DNA from: Chloroflexota bacterium
GTDB taxonomy: Bacteria > Chloroflexota > Chloroflexia > Thermomicrobiales > UBA6265
DNA: 43,548 nucleotides
NCBI GenBank assembly: GCA_023389575.1
Contig: JAEWEG010000009.1
Span: forward strand, 1 to 43,548
Direction: 5' to 3'
A program made the translations under genes and the position numbers. The notes beneath the pieces are model-generated. The model saw only the letters and a program-made list of their open reading frames with translations. It was not told the DNA's origin and ran no database searches. Positions 7,541 to 16,558 of the stretch are shown in pieces. Position 1 is the first letter of the stretch; each line of letters opens with the position of its first letter.

Positions 7541-9907
7541 ATGACGGACAATCCATCCACTCGACTCGATACGCTCGATACCGACACCGACGCCACCAAT
7601 CCACCTGAGCCGGACACCACCGCCGAATCGCCGGAGGACACCGTTGATCCATCCGCTTCGACGGACGCGTCCGCCAGCTCCGAACCGGTCGACGTCGACA
7701 CGGAGTCCGAGGCCGGAGTCGAACAGGTCGCCGCGTCCGCCGAGGATTCCGAGCCGGAGTTCGAGGCAACGCCGCTCTTCAACGGCACCTGGCACTCGCC
7801 CGTCACTCCCGAGGCATCGCCGAACGGCGAGTGGCTGGCGTACCTGCTCGAACAGGCCGATGGCGCCGTGCGCCTGTGGGTTTCCCCGACCGATGGTGGC
7901 GATCCGCTCCCGGTCGACCTGCCGTTCGAGCCAGTCGTCGAACGCGATCCCGACACCGGCCGCCTGATCCGCGGCCCGCAATGGTCGCCCGATGGTTCGA
8001 CCATCGCCCTGGCCGGCGTGGTTGAAGGCGAGGACCGGACCGGCATCTGGCTGGTGCCATCTCCGGTCGATAGCCGCTCGGTACCGGCGGTCGTGGTCGC
8101 CTCGGTCTCGGATGAGGACGAGTCTGGGGAGAGCGACGCGGACGCCGAATCCCCGGAAGTTGATTCGACGGAAGCCTCCACCGAAAGCGCACCCGAGTCC
8201 GACACCGAACCCATCGAGAGTGCCGAAGAGGCCAGCAACGATGTCCAGCCCGCGGCTGCCGCCAGCGCTGGCGCTGGCCCCGACGAGGGCAATGCCCATA
8301 TCGCGCGCCCCGTTGAAACCGAAGTCGCCGCCCCGGTCGACCTCACCGAGGACCAGCCCGAGCGGGCCATCCGGCTCCTTACCTGGGGGCCCGGCTCCGA
8401 GCGGTCTCCGCGCTGGTCGCCCGATGGCAACCTCATCGCGTTCGTGAGCAATCGCGACCGCCGCGACACCATCGCCCTCGCCACCACGGCGGGGGACGAG
8501 CCAACCATCGCCGAGCTGCTCACCTGGAGCGGTCAGGACGATCGAGAGCCGGTCTGGTCGCGCGATGGCCGCTTCCTCGCCTTCACCCGGCAACTCCCGG
8601 ACGGCCCGGACTACGCGGACATCCTCGTCTACTCGCCGGAGAACGGTGAACTGACCAACCTTACCGAGGCCAAGCCGAGCGCGGTTCGCCACTCGCTCGA
8701 CTGGGTCGCGGGCCGCAACCTCGTCGCCTATGTCACCCAGGACGGCGACTGGCTCTCGATTTCCGTGATCAACGCCGACAACAAGGCCGGTTGGGCCGTC
8801 ACCCGCGAGTCGGGCGACAAGACCGAGCCCCGATTCCACCCCACCGAGGCCCGGCTTGTCTACGTTCGCTCCGAAGGGTTCGCCACCGTCTGCTGCGAAC
8901 GCGGTCTCCACGCCTCCGGCGCGGTCGCGCTCGATCCCAGCGAGGGCGTTGTCCACTCGCCGCGCTGGCTGCGTGACAAGCGGGTCGTGTACGGGTTTAG
9001 CGCTCCCCAGAAGCCATTCGGATTCCTCGCCCAGGAAAACACCGCTTCCGCCGAGCGCGTCGCGGTCCAGGTTCCGGAAGCGCCATCCACCTCCGGGTTC
9101 TCCTTCCGCCATCCCGTTCCGTTCGAGTTCGCCCTTGGCGAGGATGAGCAGTTCTCCGGAATGCTTTACCGGACCGAGGGCGCGGTGGGTCCCATGCCCG
9201 CCATTGTGTACCTGCCGGACGGGCCGCTCCAGATTCGCCGGGGCGACTTCAACCTGGAGGAGCAGGCACTTTCCAGCAGTGGCATCACCGTCTTCACCCC
9301 GCTGATCCACGGCGCCACCGGCTTCGGCCATGCGATCGAAAGCGACCTGGCGGACCTCTCCGGTTCCGAGATCGAAGCCTCAGATATCGCCGACGCGGGT
9401 TACGGCCTGGCCGAGGATGAAAGCATCGATGGCGACAAGCTGGCCCTCGTCGGCGTTGGCTATGGCGCCACGCTTGGCCTGGTCACCGCTGGCGCCCGGC
9501 CCGGCGTCTACTCAGCCGTGGTGGCCATCGATCCGATCACCGACTGGTCGATCGAGCTTGGTGAATGCGATTCATCCTGGCGAAACTGGGTCTCGGCCCA
9601 GTACGGCATGCCGCTCACCCATCCGGACCGCTATGCGCTTCGTTCACCGTCGACGTTCTCCTCGGTGATCGACGTTCCGGTGATCCTGGTCTCGACGGCC
9701 TCCGCGCCGGTCTATCGCCAGGCCCAGATGGAACTCTTCGCCGCGTATCTCGACGCCACCGGTGTCCCCTACGAACACATCGAGGCGCCGGACGAGCCGC
9801 TGACCGCCACCCTTGAACGGGTCAGCCGCAAGCTGGCCACCATCCACGGTGGCGAGGACGGCAAGCTGGAAATCGTGGATAGCCTCCGGGCCAGCGCGAT
9901 CGGTTAG
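7541..9907 (+). CDS. S9-type beta-propeller/alpha-beta-hydrolase protein, catalytic residues lost
   Basis: 788 residues from the ATG at 7541, preferred over 7358 because the upstream part has no domain features; the ribosome binding site is weak (GAGAGAG). The N-terminal ~70 residues are acidic and low in complexity. TolB/DPP-like blades follow (W-S-P-D-G-S-T-I-A-L and W-S-P-D-G-N-L-I-A-F), split by an acidic insert at about 190-275. The C-terminal ~230 residues have the prolyl oligopeptidase fold order. The nucleophile elbow, normally G-G-S-Y-G-G, reads G-V-G-Y-G-A (638-643), so Ser is Gly640. The catalytic Asp strand reads S-T-A-S-A-P-V-Y (718-725) and the His loop reads A-P-D-E-P-L. The usual H-G-G-P oxyanion motif is P-D-G-P. 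All three catalytic residues appear missing, so this is probably a pseudo-peptidase with a binding or scaffold role. No signal peptide is seen. Confidence 0.82.
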   Translation: MTDNPSTRLDTLDTDTDATNPPEPDTTAESPEDTVDPSASTDASASSEPVDVDTESEAGVEQVAASAEDSEPEFEATPLFNGTWHSPVTPEASPNGEWLAYLLEQADGAVRLWVSPTDGGDPLPVDLPFEPVVERDPDTGRLIRGPQWSPDGSTIALAGVVEGEDRTGIWLVPSPVDSRSVPAVVVASVSDEDESGESDADAESPEVDSTEASTESAPESDTEPIESAEEASNDVQPAAAASAGAGPDEGNAHIARPVETEVAAPVDLTEDQPERAIRLLTWGPGSERSPRWSPDGNLIAFVSNRDRRDTIALATTAGDEPTIAELLTWSGQDDREPVWSRDGRFLAFTRQLPDGPDYADILVYSPENGELTNLTEAKPSAVRHSLDWVAGRNLVAYVTQDGDWLSISVINADNKAGWAVTRESGDKTEPRFHPTEARLVYVRSEGFATVCCERGLHASGAVALDPSEGVVHSPRWLRDKRVVYGFSAPQKPFGFLAQENTASAERVAVQVPEAPSTSGFSFRHPVPFEFALGEDEQFSGMLYRTEGAVGPMPAIVYLPDGPLQIRRGDFNLEEQALSSSGITVFTPLIHGATGFGHAIESDLADLSGSEIEASDIADAGYGLAEDESIDGDKLALVGVGYGATLGLVTAGARPGVYSAVVAIDPITDWSIELGECDSSWRNWVSAQYGMPLTHPDRYALRSPSTFSSVIDVPVILVSTASAPVYRQAQMELFAAYLDATGVPYEHIEAPDEPLTATLERVSRKLATIHGGEDGKLEIVDSLRASAIG

Positions 9908-9924
9908 CTCATTCGCGCTCGTTG

Positions 9925-9954
9925 CCGGAGGGGAGCCAGTCGGCTCCCCTCCGG
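9925..9954 (+). terminator. Strong GC hairpin after the S9-like gene
   Basis: Perfect 13-bp stem (CCGGAGGGGAGCC at 9925-9937, complement at 9942-9954) with a 4-nt AGTC loop, 17 bases after the stop codon. There is no following T-run, so it may work as a factor-independent stop only weakly or protect the mRNA 3' end. Confidence 0.65.
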
Positions 9955-9968
9955 TCGCATTGGCCACG

Positions 9969-9998
9969 TTGCGCGTATCGTGGCCGCTCCACTACCAT
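9969..9998 (+). promoter_or_regulatory. Candidate promoter for the first amidase
   Basis: TTGCGC (9969-9974), 18-nt spacer, TACCAT (9993-9998), placed just after the terminator of the previous gene and about 130 bp before the amidase start. The same TACCAT -10 recurs at 37366. Confidence 0.35.
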
Positions 9999-10125
9999 CA
10001 GCGGAGCCAGCCCCGGCGTTGGGATGGCCAGCTTCCGCATATACATGCCTCATCCCGCCAATTCGGTCAGGTGATACGTCCGCGCGACAGTCGCGGACGC
10101 TGGCGAATCGTCGCGGGTGAGGTGA

Positions 10126-11967
10126 ATGGGTCTGCCCCCAATGTCGTCACGGAACTCATCAACCGGTCCCAAACCTCCGTCCGATTCCACCCTGAGCCGT
10201 CGCCACCTCGCGGTGGTGGGCGGCGGCGCCACGGTGGCCGCCGTCGCGGGTATCGGCGTGGCGTCGATCTGGGGCGACACCAACGGCGGATCGCTCAACG
10301 ATGGTTCCGGCGGCGCGACGCCTCCCCGGTCGATCCAGGCACCTCCTTCGCCAACCCGGGAACCTGCCGGCACGCCGAGAGCCAGCACCCCCGAGCCCGC
10401 GGTTGAGACGCAGCCGCCGGTCGAACAGGTCGATCCGGCCACGCTGCTCGACACCGCCTCCATCAGGGAACTCCGCGACTATCTGGATGCTGGTGCCTTC
10501 ACCGTTACCGAACTTCTCCAGGCCTCGCTGGCCCGGATCGAGGAGATCGACGGCGGCGACATCGCGGTCAACGCGATCATCACGCTCAACCCGGACGCGG
10601 AAGCCATTGCCGCTGACCTTGACGCCGATCTCCAGGCCGGCACCATTCGCGGCCCGCTCCACGGCATCCCCGTGTTGCTGAAGGACATCGTCGCCACCGG
10701 TGACCAAATGCCGAACACGGCGGGGTCGCTCGCGATGGAGGAGAACGTCGCCGACCGCGATGCCTTCCTCGTCACGCTGCTGCGCGAAGCCGGGGCCGTC
10801 ATCCTCGGCAAGACCAACCTCACCGAGTGGTCGAACTTCATGGGCAGCACCGGCCTCAGCGGCTGGAGCTCTCTCGGTGGGCTCACGGTCAATCCGCACA
10901 ACCTCAACATGTCGACCTCCGGGTCCAGCTCGGGCTCGGCCGCCGCCATCGCCGCTGGCTACGTGCCGCTGGCGATTGGCGCGGAGTTCGACGGCTCCAT
11001 CATCGCGCCAGCCGCGCAATGCGGCGTGGTGGGGCTCAAACCCACCGTCAGTCTCACCAGTCGGACGGGCGTCATCCCGATCGGCTTTACCCGCGATTCC
11101 ATCGGCCCCATGACGAAAACCGTCGAGGACGCCGCCATCGCCCTCACCGTCATGGCGGGACTCGATCCCGAAGATCCATCGCGCACCGTCGGCGCGGCGA
11201 CAGCCACCTGGGCGATGTTCGATGAGGACCCCGTTCAGCAGCCGGGCGCGGTGGACTACACCGAAGCGCTCGATCCCAACGCGCTTGCTGGCGCGCGGAT
11301 TGGGATTTGCGTGAACTTCGGTCCCTTCGAGGACGCCTCGATGACGTTGTTCGAAGACGTTATCCCCATCCTGGAAGACGCGGGCGCGGAGATCATCCCG
11401 GATGTCATCGTGCCCGGTTACGGGGACATGGAAAGCACTTATGTCAACAGCCTCACGGAGTTTTCCTGGGGACTGCAAAACTACCTTGACACCTTTACGC
11501 CAGACGGTCCGATGCAGACGATCCAGGATCTCGTCACGTTCAACGATGAGCACGCAGAGGAAACACTGGCCATGACCGACCAGAGTGGCCTGACCGATGC
11601 GCTCGCCGCCCCCGGCCTCGATGATCCGACCTACATCGCCGTCACCGAGAACAACACCACCGCCATGCGCGCCAATGGCATCGACGCGATCATGGACGAA
11701 CTGGAACTCGACGCCCTGATCGCCCCCACCGCCACGCTGGCGGTCGGCGCCTGGCAGCACAGCGGCTTCGCCTCGTCCTCCAACGCCTCGTCAATCGCCG
11801 GGTATCCGTCGATTACCATCCCGATCGGCACGTCGGAGTCCCTCCCGGCCGGCATCCATTTCTTTGGCCGCGCCTTCAGCGAAGCCCGCCTCCTCGGCCT
11901 CGCCTACGCCCTCGAACAACTCCTCCCCGCCCGCCCGATCCCCGAGTACATACCCCGCGAGGAATAA
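10126..11967 (+). CDS. Tat-exported amidase (amidase signature family), copy 1
   Basis: 613-residue amidase signature enzyme; the family hydrolyses carboxamides with a Ser-cisSer-Lys triad. Residues 22-50 form a twin-arginine signal (L-S-R-R-H-L-A-V-V then a hydrophobic run), so it is probably folded in the cytoplasm and exported. A Pro/Thr-rich linker spans about 60-105. Triad candidates are Lys186 (P-V-L-L-K-D), Ser267 in S-G-S-S-S-G and nucleophile Ser291 in F-D-G-S-I. The family more often has T-D/N-G-S-I before the nucleophile, so F-D-G-S-I is a modest variation. GAGGTGA directly before the ATG at 10126 fixes the start. A paralogue lies downstream at 12311. The natural substrate cannot be told from sequence. 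Confidence 0.9.
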   Translation: MGLPPMSSRNSSTGPKPPSDSTLSRRHLAVVGGGATVAAVAGIGVASIWGDTNGGSLNDGSGGATPPRSIQAPPSPTREPAGTPRASTPEPAVETQPPVEQVDPATLLDTASIRELRDYLDAGAFTVTELLQASLARIEEIDGGDIAVNAIITLNPDAEAIAADLDADLQAGTIRGPLHGIPVLLKDIVATGDQMPNTAGSLAMEENVADRDAFLVTLLREAGAVILGKTNLTEWSNFMGSTGLSGWSSLGGLTVNPHNLNMSTSGSSSGSAAAIAAGYVPLAIGAEFDGSIIAPAAQCGVVGLKPTVSLTSRTGVIPIGFTRDSIGPMTKTVEDAAIALTVMAGLDPEDPSRTVGAATATWAMFDEDPVQQPGAVDYTEALDPNALAGARIGICVNFGPFEDASMTLFEDVIPILEDAGAEIIPDVIVPGYGDMESTYVNSLTEFSWGLQNYLDTFTPDGPMQTIQDLVTFNDEHAEETLAMTDQSGLTDALAAPGLDDPTYIAVTENNTTAMRANGIDAIMDELELDALIAPTATLAVGAWQHSGFASSSNASSIAGYPSITIPIGTSESLPAGIHFFGRAFSEARLLGLAYALEQLLPARPIPEYIPREE

Positions 11968-12310
11968 CCACACCCTCAACAGCCCTCCTCCGCGCTCACG
12001 CGCGAAGCCGCCTGTCGTAGGGAATGGCTAACGATCGGCCATGCTCGCCGGTCACGCGAACGAACCCCGATCGTGTATGCCATTCCGGCCACCACGCGAA
12101 CCTCCGCCCTCACTTGTACCGATGGTCCAACCGGCCACCCAGTGGACCTCGCCATGACGCACATGCCCGTATGTGATCTCCCTCGCCGGCTCCGGTGGAC
12201 GGCGAACGCACACCCCATTGCCGTTATCCACGGTTGTCTCCCTCAGGTACGATGGAATCCAGTTCGCGGACAAACGACAGGGGCCACGGCCCTCCATCAA
12301 GGAGCCACCG
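11968..12310. other. Spacer between the two amidase genes
   Basis: 343 bases without a supportable gene. A weak promoter candidate for the downstream amidase is TTATCC (12224-12229), 18-nt spacer, TACGAT (12248-12253). No terminator hairpin was seen after the first amidase. Frames running through this stretch lack ribosome binding sites. Confidence 0.35.
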
Positions 12311-14074
12311 ATGACCGATCGCAACGAAACCTCCCGCATGCGCTCGCACCGAATCGCCCGTCGTTCCCTCATGAAAGGCGCCGCCTCCATCGCGGCCGCC
12401 AGCGCCGGCGGCGGGTTCGCCCACGGATACGCTCAGGATGGCACCCCGGTCGCCACGCCCGATCCGTCCCTGCCCCCACCCTCCCCCTCCGTCACCGACC
12501 TCCAGCAACAACTCGCCAACGGCGACACCACCGTCCGTCAAATCGTCGAGGCCGCGCTCGCCCGGATCGACGCGCTCGACCAGGCTGGCCCCACCATCAA
12601 CGCTGTCATAGAACTCAACCCCGAGGCGCTCGACATCGCGGATGAACTCGACGCCGAACTCGCGGATGGCACCATGCGTGGTCCCATGCACGGTATTCCG
12701 GTGCTGATCAAGGACAACATCGCCACCGGCGACCAGATGGAGACCACGGCGGGGTCGCTGGCCCTCGTCGGGCTCAAGGCCACCGCCGATTCCGGCGTCG
12801 CCCGCCAGTTGCGCGAAGCCGGGATGGTCATCCTCGGCAAGACCAACCTGAGCGAATGGGCCAACATTCGCTCCTTCCAGGCCTCCAGCGGCTGGAGCGG
12901 CCGTGGCGGGCAGACGGTCAACCCGCATCAGCTCGACCGCAACCCCTCCGGTTCAAGCTCCGGATCGGCCGCCGCCGTCGCCGCTGGCTATGTCGCGGTC
13001 ACGGTTGGCACCGAAACCAACGGCTCCATCGTCTCCCCGGCCGGCAACTGCGGCGTGGTTGGCATCAAGCCCACCGTTGGCCTCGTCAGCCGGGTCGGCG
13101 TCATCCCGATATCCCACTCGCAGGACACCATTGGCCCGATGGCCCGCTCGGTGGCCGATGCCGCCGCCCTGTTGAACGTGCTCGCCGTTCCCGATCCAGA
13201 GGATGCCGCCTCGCGCGGCGAGTGGCCGATCGCCGTCAGCGCGGCCACTCCAGCCGCCACGCCGGAGATGACCATCCAGCCGATTCCCAGCTATCCCACC
13301 CGCCCCGATGGCGGAATCCCGGTGGTCGACTTCACGGCGGAACTCGATCCCACCGGCCTCGAGGGCGCGCGGATCGGCGTGGTCCGGAGCCAGACCGGCT
13401 TCAGCCCGCACGCCGACGCCGTCTTCGAGGAAGCGCTGGCCGCCCTCGCGGCAGCTGGCGCCGAACTGGTCGACCCCGTCGAAATACCGAGCGACGCCGA
13501 TCCGGACTGGGGCGCCGATACGCTGCCCGTCCTGGAATGGGAACTCAAGGCTGGGCTGGCCGAATACTTCGCGGGGTTCCTTCCCGAGGGCTCCCCGATC
13601 ACCTCCCTCGCCGATGTCATCGCCTTCAACGAGGAAAATGCCGCCGAGGAGATGCCCTGGTTCGACCAGGCGATCTTCCTCAACGCCGAAGCCCGCTCGG
13701 GTCTGGACGATATCGAGTACATCAACGCCGTCATCAGGATCCAGAACGCCGGACGTGGCAATGGCATCGACGCCGCGCTGGAAGCGAACGACCTCGACGC
13801 ACTCGTCGCGCCCACCAATGGCCCGGCCACCCGCATCGACCTGGTGAACGGCGACCACTGGCTAGGCGGAACCTCCACGCTGGCCGCCATCGCCGGGTAC
13901 CCGCTGGTCACGGTACCCGCCGGGTATCGACATGGCTTGCCGATCGGCCTCACGTTCATGGGAGGCGCGTTTTCGGAAGCCACCCTCGTCAGGCTCGCCT
14001 ACGCCTTCGAGCAGCAGGTGTCCGTGTGGCGAGAGCCGGGATTCGCCCCGGCTGGCGTGCTTCCGCCAGGCTGA
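12311..14074 (+). CDS. Tat-exported amidase (amidase signature family), copy 2
   Basis: 587 residues. The ATG at 12311 is chosen over an in-frame ATG at 12173 because GGAG (12301-12304) lies 6 nt upstream and the Tat signal begins here: A-R-R-S-L-M-K-G-A-A-S (16-26) with cleavage near F-A-H-G-Y-A. A short Thr-Pro-rich linker precedes the amidase domain. Catalytic residues are Lys134 (V-L-I-K-D-N), Ser215 in P-S-G-S-S-S-G and nucleophile Ser239 in E-T-N-G-S-I, all intact and canonical. An Ala-Thr-Pro-rich surface insert (about residues 308-340) interrupts the domain. It is a diverged duplicate of the gene at 10126. Substrate is unknown; extracellular amide or peptide-amide hydrolysis is the inference. 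Confidence 0.92.
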   Translation: MTDRNETSRMRSHRIARRSLMKGAASIAAASAGGGFAHGYAQDGTPVATPDPSLPPPSPSVTDLQQQLANGDTTVRQIVEAALARIDALDQAGPTINAVIELNPEALDIADELDAELADGTMRGPMHGIPVLIKDNIATGDQMETTAGSLALVGLKATADSGVARQLREAGMVILGKTNLSEWANIRSFQASSGWSGRGGQTVNPHQLDRNPSGSSSGSAAAVAAGYVAVTVGTETNGSIVSPAGNCGVVGIKPTVGLVSRVGVIPISHSQDTIGPMARSVADAAALLNVLAVPDPEDAASRGEWPIAVSAATPAATPEMTIQPIPSYPTRPDGGIPVVDFTAELDPTGLEGARIGVVRSQTGFSPHADAVFEEALAALAAAGAELVDPVEIPSDADPDWGADTLPVLEWELKAGLAEYFAGFLPEGSPITSLADVIAFNEENAAEEMPWFDQAIFLNAEARSGLDDIEYINAVIRIQNAGRGNGIDAALEANDLDALVAPTNGPATRIDLVNGDHWLGGTSTLAAIAGYPLVTVPAGYRHGLPIGLTFMGGAFSEATLVRLAYAFEQQVSVWREPGFAPAGVLPPG

Positions 14075-14160
14075 TGCTGGCCCACCCGTTCGACAGGTAT
14101 GGCATTATCGTCATGTATGCGTGAGGGCAAGCACGAGCCTGTCAGGATGGGACCAAGACG

Positions 14161-15345
14161 ATGAGCGATCGCAACGGCGTGGATCAATCACCGCCGGACG
14201 ATGACGACAACCTCGACTACCTGGACGCCGGACTGCCGGACGACGAGCGGATCGGTTCCGAACCGGTGCGCCCGGAACCCGACACGCCGCCCGCGCCAGC
14301 CGCTCGTCCCGATCCGGCGGTGAGCCCACCAGACTCCCGTCCTGAGGCGCAGGCCACCACGCCCGTGCGCGCTTCCCGCCCGGATCCGGTCGATACCCCC
14401 ACGCCAGCTACCCCTGGTCCTGGCGACGCCGATGTTCCCGGCCCGGTGCTTGCTGGAAGTTCGGGAGGGGATTCCGGCCGGCTCGCCACCAGCGAGGACC
14501 GTGACACGAGCTGGAACTGGCCGCTCGCCAACCTCGTCGGCCTGATCATCGTGGTGATCGCGAACTACGCCGCCAACTACTTCGAACTCAATGGCAACAG
14601 CACGGGCGATGTGGTTAACAAGGATCCAGTCCGGTTCCAGCCTGCGGGCTGGGTCTTCTCGATCTGGGGCGTGATCTACTTGTTGCTGTTCGTGTTCGTC
14701 ATCTACGGATTGCTGCCCGCGGGGCGGAACAACGCGCGGCTGCAGCGCATCAGCCCGCTCTTCCTCGTCGCCAACATCGCGAACGTCTCCTGGATCGTCC
14801 TCTGGCATTACGAGCAGTTCGCCGCCTCGATGGGCGTCATCACCATTCTGTTGCTTTCGCTGGTGGGCATCTATCTCGGCGTGCGGGTTCGAAACCCGTT
14901 CCGTCGCGGAGACCGGGAACCCGCCCCCAATCCGGGCTGGATCGAGAAAATCGCCCTCAGGGTTCCGTTCTCGATCTACCTTGGCTGGATTTGCGTGGCG
15001 ACCTTCTCAAACCTCATGGTCTGGTTCGATCGCTCCGGCCGCGACGGCGGCGTGTTCTCCCAGTCGTGGTGGGCCATCATCCTGATGGCGATCGCCGCGC
15101 TGGTCGCGCTCGTCTTCGCCGTGACCGCCCACGACGCGCTCATCGCCATCGTGATGGCGGTCGCCTTCGCGGGTATCGCCCATCACAACTGGGGGGATTC
15201 CACGATGGTCAGCGTCGCCGCCATCGTGTTTTCCGTGATCGCCGTCGGTATCGCCGGATTGGCCTTCGTCCTCTCCTTCGACCGCAACACGAACCGCTCG
15301 CCGTTCGGCCGATCGCCCGAAACGGGCAAGCCCATGGCTGGCTGA
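14161..15345 (+). CDS. TspO/MBR-like (tryptophan-rich sensory) membrane protein with disordered N-terminus
   Basis: 394 residues. The first ~115 are acidic, Pro/Asp-rich and probably disordered in the cytoplasm. The rest has about seven to eight hydrophobic segments. The motif F-Q-P-A-G-W-V-F-S-I-W-G-V-I-Y-L (from about residue 160) resembles the tryptophan-rich helix of TspO/MBR-related proteins, and further tryptophans lie at helix ends. Classical TspO has five helices and about 160 residues, so this belongs to a longer related family. TspO proteins bind porphyrins and other hydrophobic ligands; no ligand can be assigned here. Start ATG 14161. It stands alone between the amidase and the duplicated-domain secreted protein. 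Family call is moderate. Confidence 0.65.
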   Translation: MSDRNGVDQSPPDDDDNLDYLDAGLPDDERIGSEPVRPEPDTPPAPAARPDPAVSPPDSRPEAQATTPVRASRPDPVDTPTPATPGPGDADVPGPVLAGSSGGDSGRLATSEDRDTSWNWPLANLVGLIIVVIANYAANYFELNGNSTGDVVNKDPVRFQPAGWVFSIWGVIYLLLFVFVIYGLLPAGRNNARLQRISPLFLVANIANVSWIVLWHYEQFAASMGVITILLLSLVGIYLGVRVRNPFRRGDREPAPNPGWIEKIALRVPFSIYLGWICVATFSNLMVWFDRSGRDGGVFSQSWWAIILMAIAALVALVFAVTAHDALIAIVMAVAFAGIAHHNWGDSTMVSVAAIVFSVIAVGIAGLAFVLSFDRNTNRSPFGRSPETGKPMAG

Positions 15346-15529
15346 CACGGACCTTGAGCCTTCCCGTGCCCTGGTGAAGCAGGGCGCGGGTCCTCTCATC
15401 TTGCCTGCAGGGGGCTTTCATCCAGGTTTCATCTTTCGGGAACATGATGCCAGTGTCGACTGTAAACAATGGTCCCCGCGGGTCGTGTCGTGTGTTGGCT
15501 GGCATTCGCACCGAAGGAGGAATCCCACG

Positions 15530-16351
15530 ATGAAGCGCTTGACGCTGCTTTGCATCCTGCTATGTACATTGGCGTTGCCTGGCATGGCGACGGCCCAAAT
15601 GGGAGGAGATGGTGGGCTGGCCGTCGCGGAAGACCCCGAGCTGGGACAGTTCCTGACCGATAGCGAAGGCATGACGCTCTATATCTTCTCGAACGACGAG
15701 ATGGGCTCCGGCGTCAGCGTCTGCAACGACGACTGCGCCGCCAACTGGCCACCGTTCTTCGTCGAGGATGCCGCCCTGCCCGAAGGCGTTCCGGGTGAAC
15801 TCACCGTCATCACGCGTGACGATGGCTCGGAGCAGGTGGCGTACAACGGCATGCCGCTCTACTACTGGGTGAACGACACCGCGCCTGGCGACACCACCGG
15901 TCATGCCGTCGGCGATGTCTGGTGGGTGGCCGCCGTTGGCGAGGCAACCATGGGCGAGGCTTCCCCGGTGGCGGAAGCGACCCCGGTCATGTCGATGGGT
16001 AATGGCAACCTGATGACCGCCGAAACTCCCGAGCTGGGCGAGTTCCTGACCGACAGCAACGGCATGACGCTCTACATCTTCTCGAATGACGAGATGGGGT
16101 CTGGCGTGAGCGTCTGCAACGACGATTGCGCGGTGGCCTGGCCGCCCTACTTCGTCGAGGACGCGGTGCTTCCGGAGGGCGTCCCCGGGGAGCTGACCGT
16201 GATTACCCGCGACGATGGGTCCCCGCAGCTTGCCTACAACGGCATGCCGCTCTACTACTGGGTGAACGACACCGCTCCCGGCGAGACGACGGGCCACGCG
16301 GTGGGTGATGTCTGGTGGGTCGCGACCGTCGGCGAACCCGAAGGCATGTAA
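15530..16351 (+). CDS. Secreted protein with two Yx(FWY)xxD-motif domains
   Basis: 273 residues from the ATG at 15530, fixed by AAGGAGG (15514-15520) 9 nt upstream. Residues 1-23 are a signal peptide (L-L-C-I-L-L-C-T-L-A-L-P-G-M-A-T-A-Q). It ends A-T-A-Q without a lipobox cysteine, so the product is probably released or otherwise retained, unlike lipoprotein relatives (COG4315/PF03640). Two near-identical domains follow, at about 30-140 and 160-270. Each has the L-Y-I-F-S-N-D signature, a conserved V-C-N-D-D-C-A pair of cysteines, W-P-P-F/Y and Y-Y-W-V-N-D. An Ala-Thr-Pro/Met linker joins them. The biochemical function of the family is unknown; paired cysteines suggest a disulfide or metal role. 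Monocistronic by context. Confidence 0.85.
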   Translation: MKRLTLLCILLCTLALPGMATAQMGGDGGLAVAEDPELGQFLTDSEGMTLYIFSNDEMGSGVSVCNDDCAANWPPFFVEDAALPEGVPGELTVITRDDGSEQVAYNGMPLYYWVNDTAPGDTTGHAVGDVWWVAAVGEATMGEASPVAEATPVMSMGNGNLMTAETPELGEFLTDSNGMTLYIFSNDEMGSGVSVCNDDCAVAWPPYFVEDAVLPEGVPGELTVITRDDGSPQLAYNGMPLYYWVNDTAPGETTGHAVGDVWWVATVGEPEGM

Positions 16352-16373
16352 CCTCAGCCCAATACGCGCTGGC

Positions 16374-16405
16374 GGGAGAGCGGCTCCAGACCGGGGCCGC
16401 TTCCC
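16374..16405 (+). terminator. Imperfect GC hairpin after the Yx(FWY)xxD gene
   Basis: GGGAGAGCGGC (16374-16384) pairs with GCCGCTTCCC (16396-16405) apart from one bulged base, 23 nt after the stop. A short T/C tract follows only weakly. Confidence 0.45.
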
Positions 16406-16444
16406 TGCGTTCGCCGACCGTCCGGTATTGGGCCGCGATTGCCC

Positions 16445-16473
16445 TTCCGATCACCGCCCTCGTCCGGTAGGAT
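16445..16473 (+). promoter_or_regulatory. Candidate promoter of the MFS/TauE/HdeD operon
   Basis: TTCCGA (16445-16450), 17-nt spacer, TAGGAT (16468-16473), 85 bp before the MFS start and after the preceding terminator. The -35 match is weak and the -10 match is fair. Confidence 0.3.
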
Positions 16474-16558
16474 TACCGAACGTACACGAGCCATGTGCTG
16501 GGCGAGGCGCCCGGCGGGGACCAATGGGCTCGTTCAGGCGTGGAGAATACGGCGGCAC

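Noticed and set aside
2109..9331. Very long leftward open frames opposite the AbgB, dapF and S9-like genes
   Set aside because: They are antisense to genes with clear family motifs, lack ribosome binding sites and show Gly/Arg/His-rich composition typical of out-of-frame reading of GC-rich codons.
15430..15480. ECF-sigma-like promoter (GGGAAC near 15438) before the Yx(FWY)xxD gene
   Set aside because: No convincing -10 partner at proper spacing; too little to support a call.
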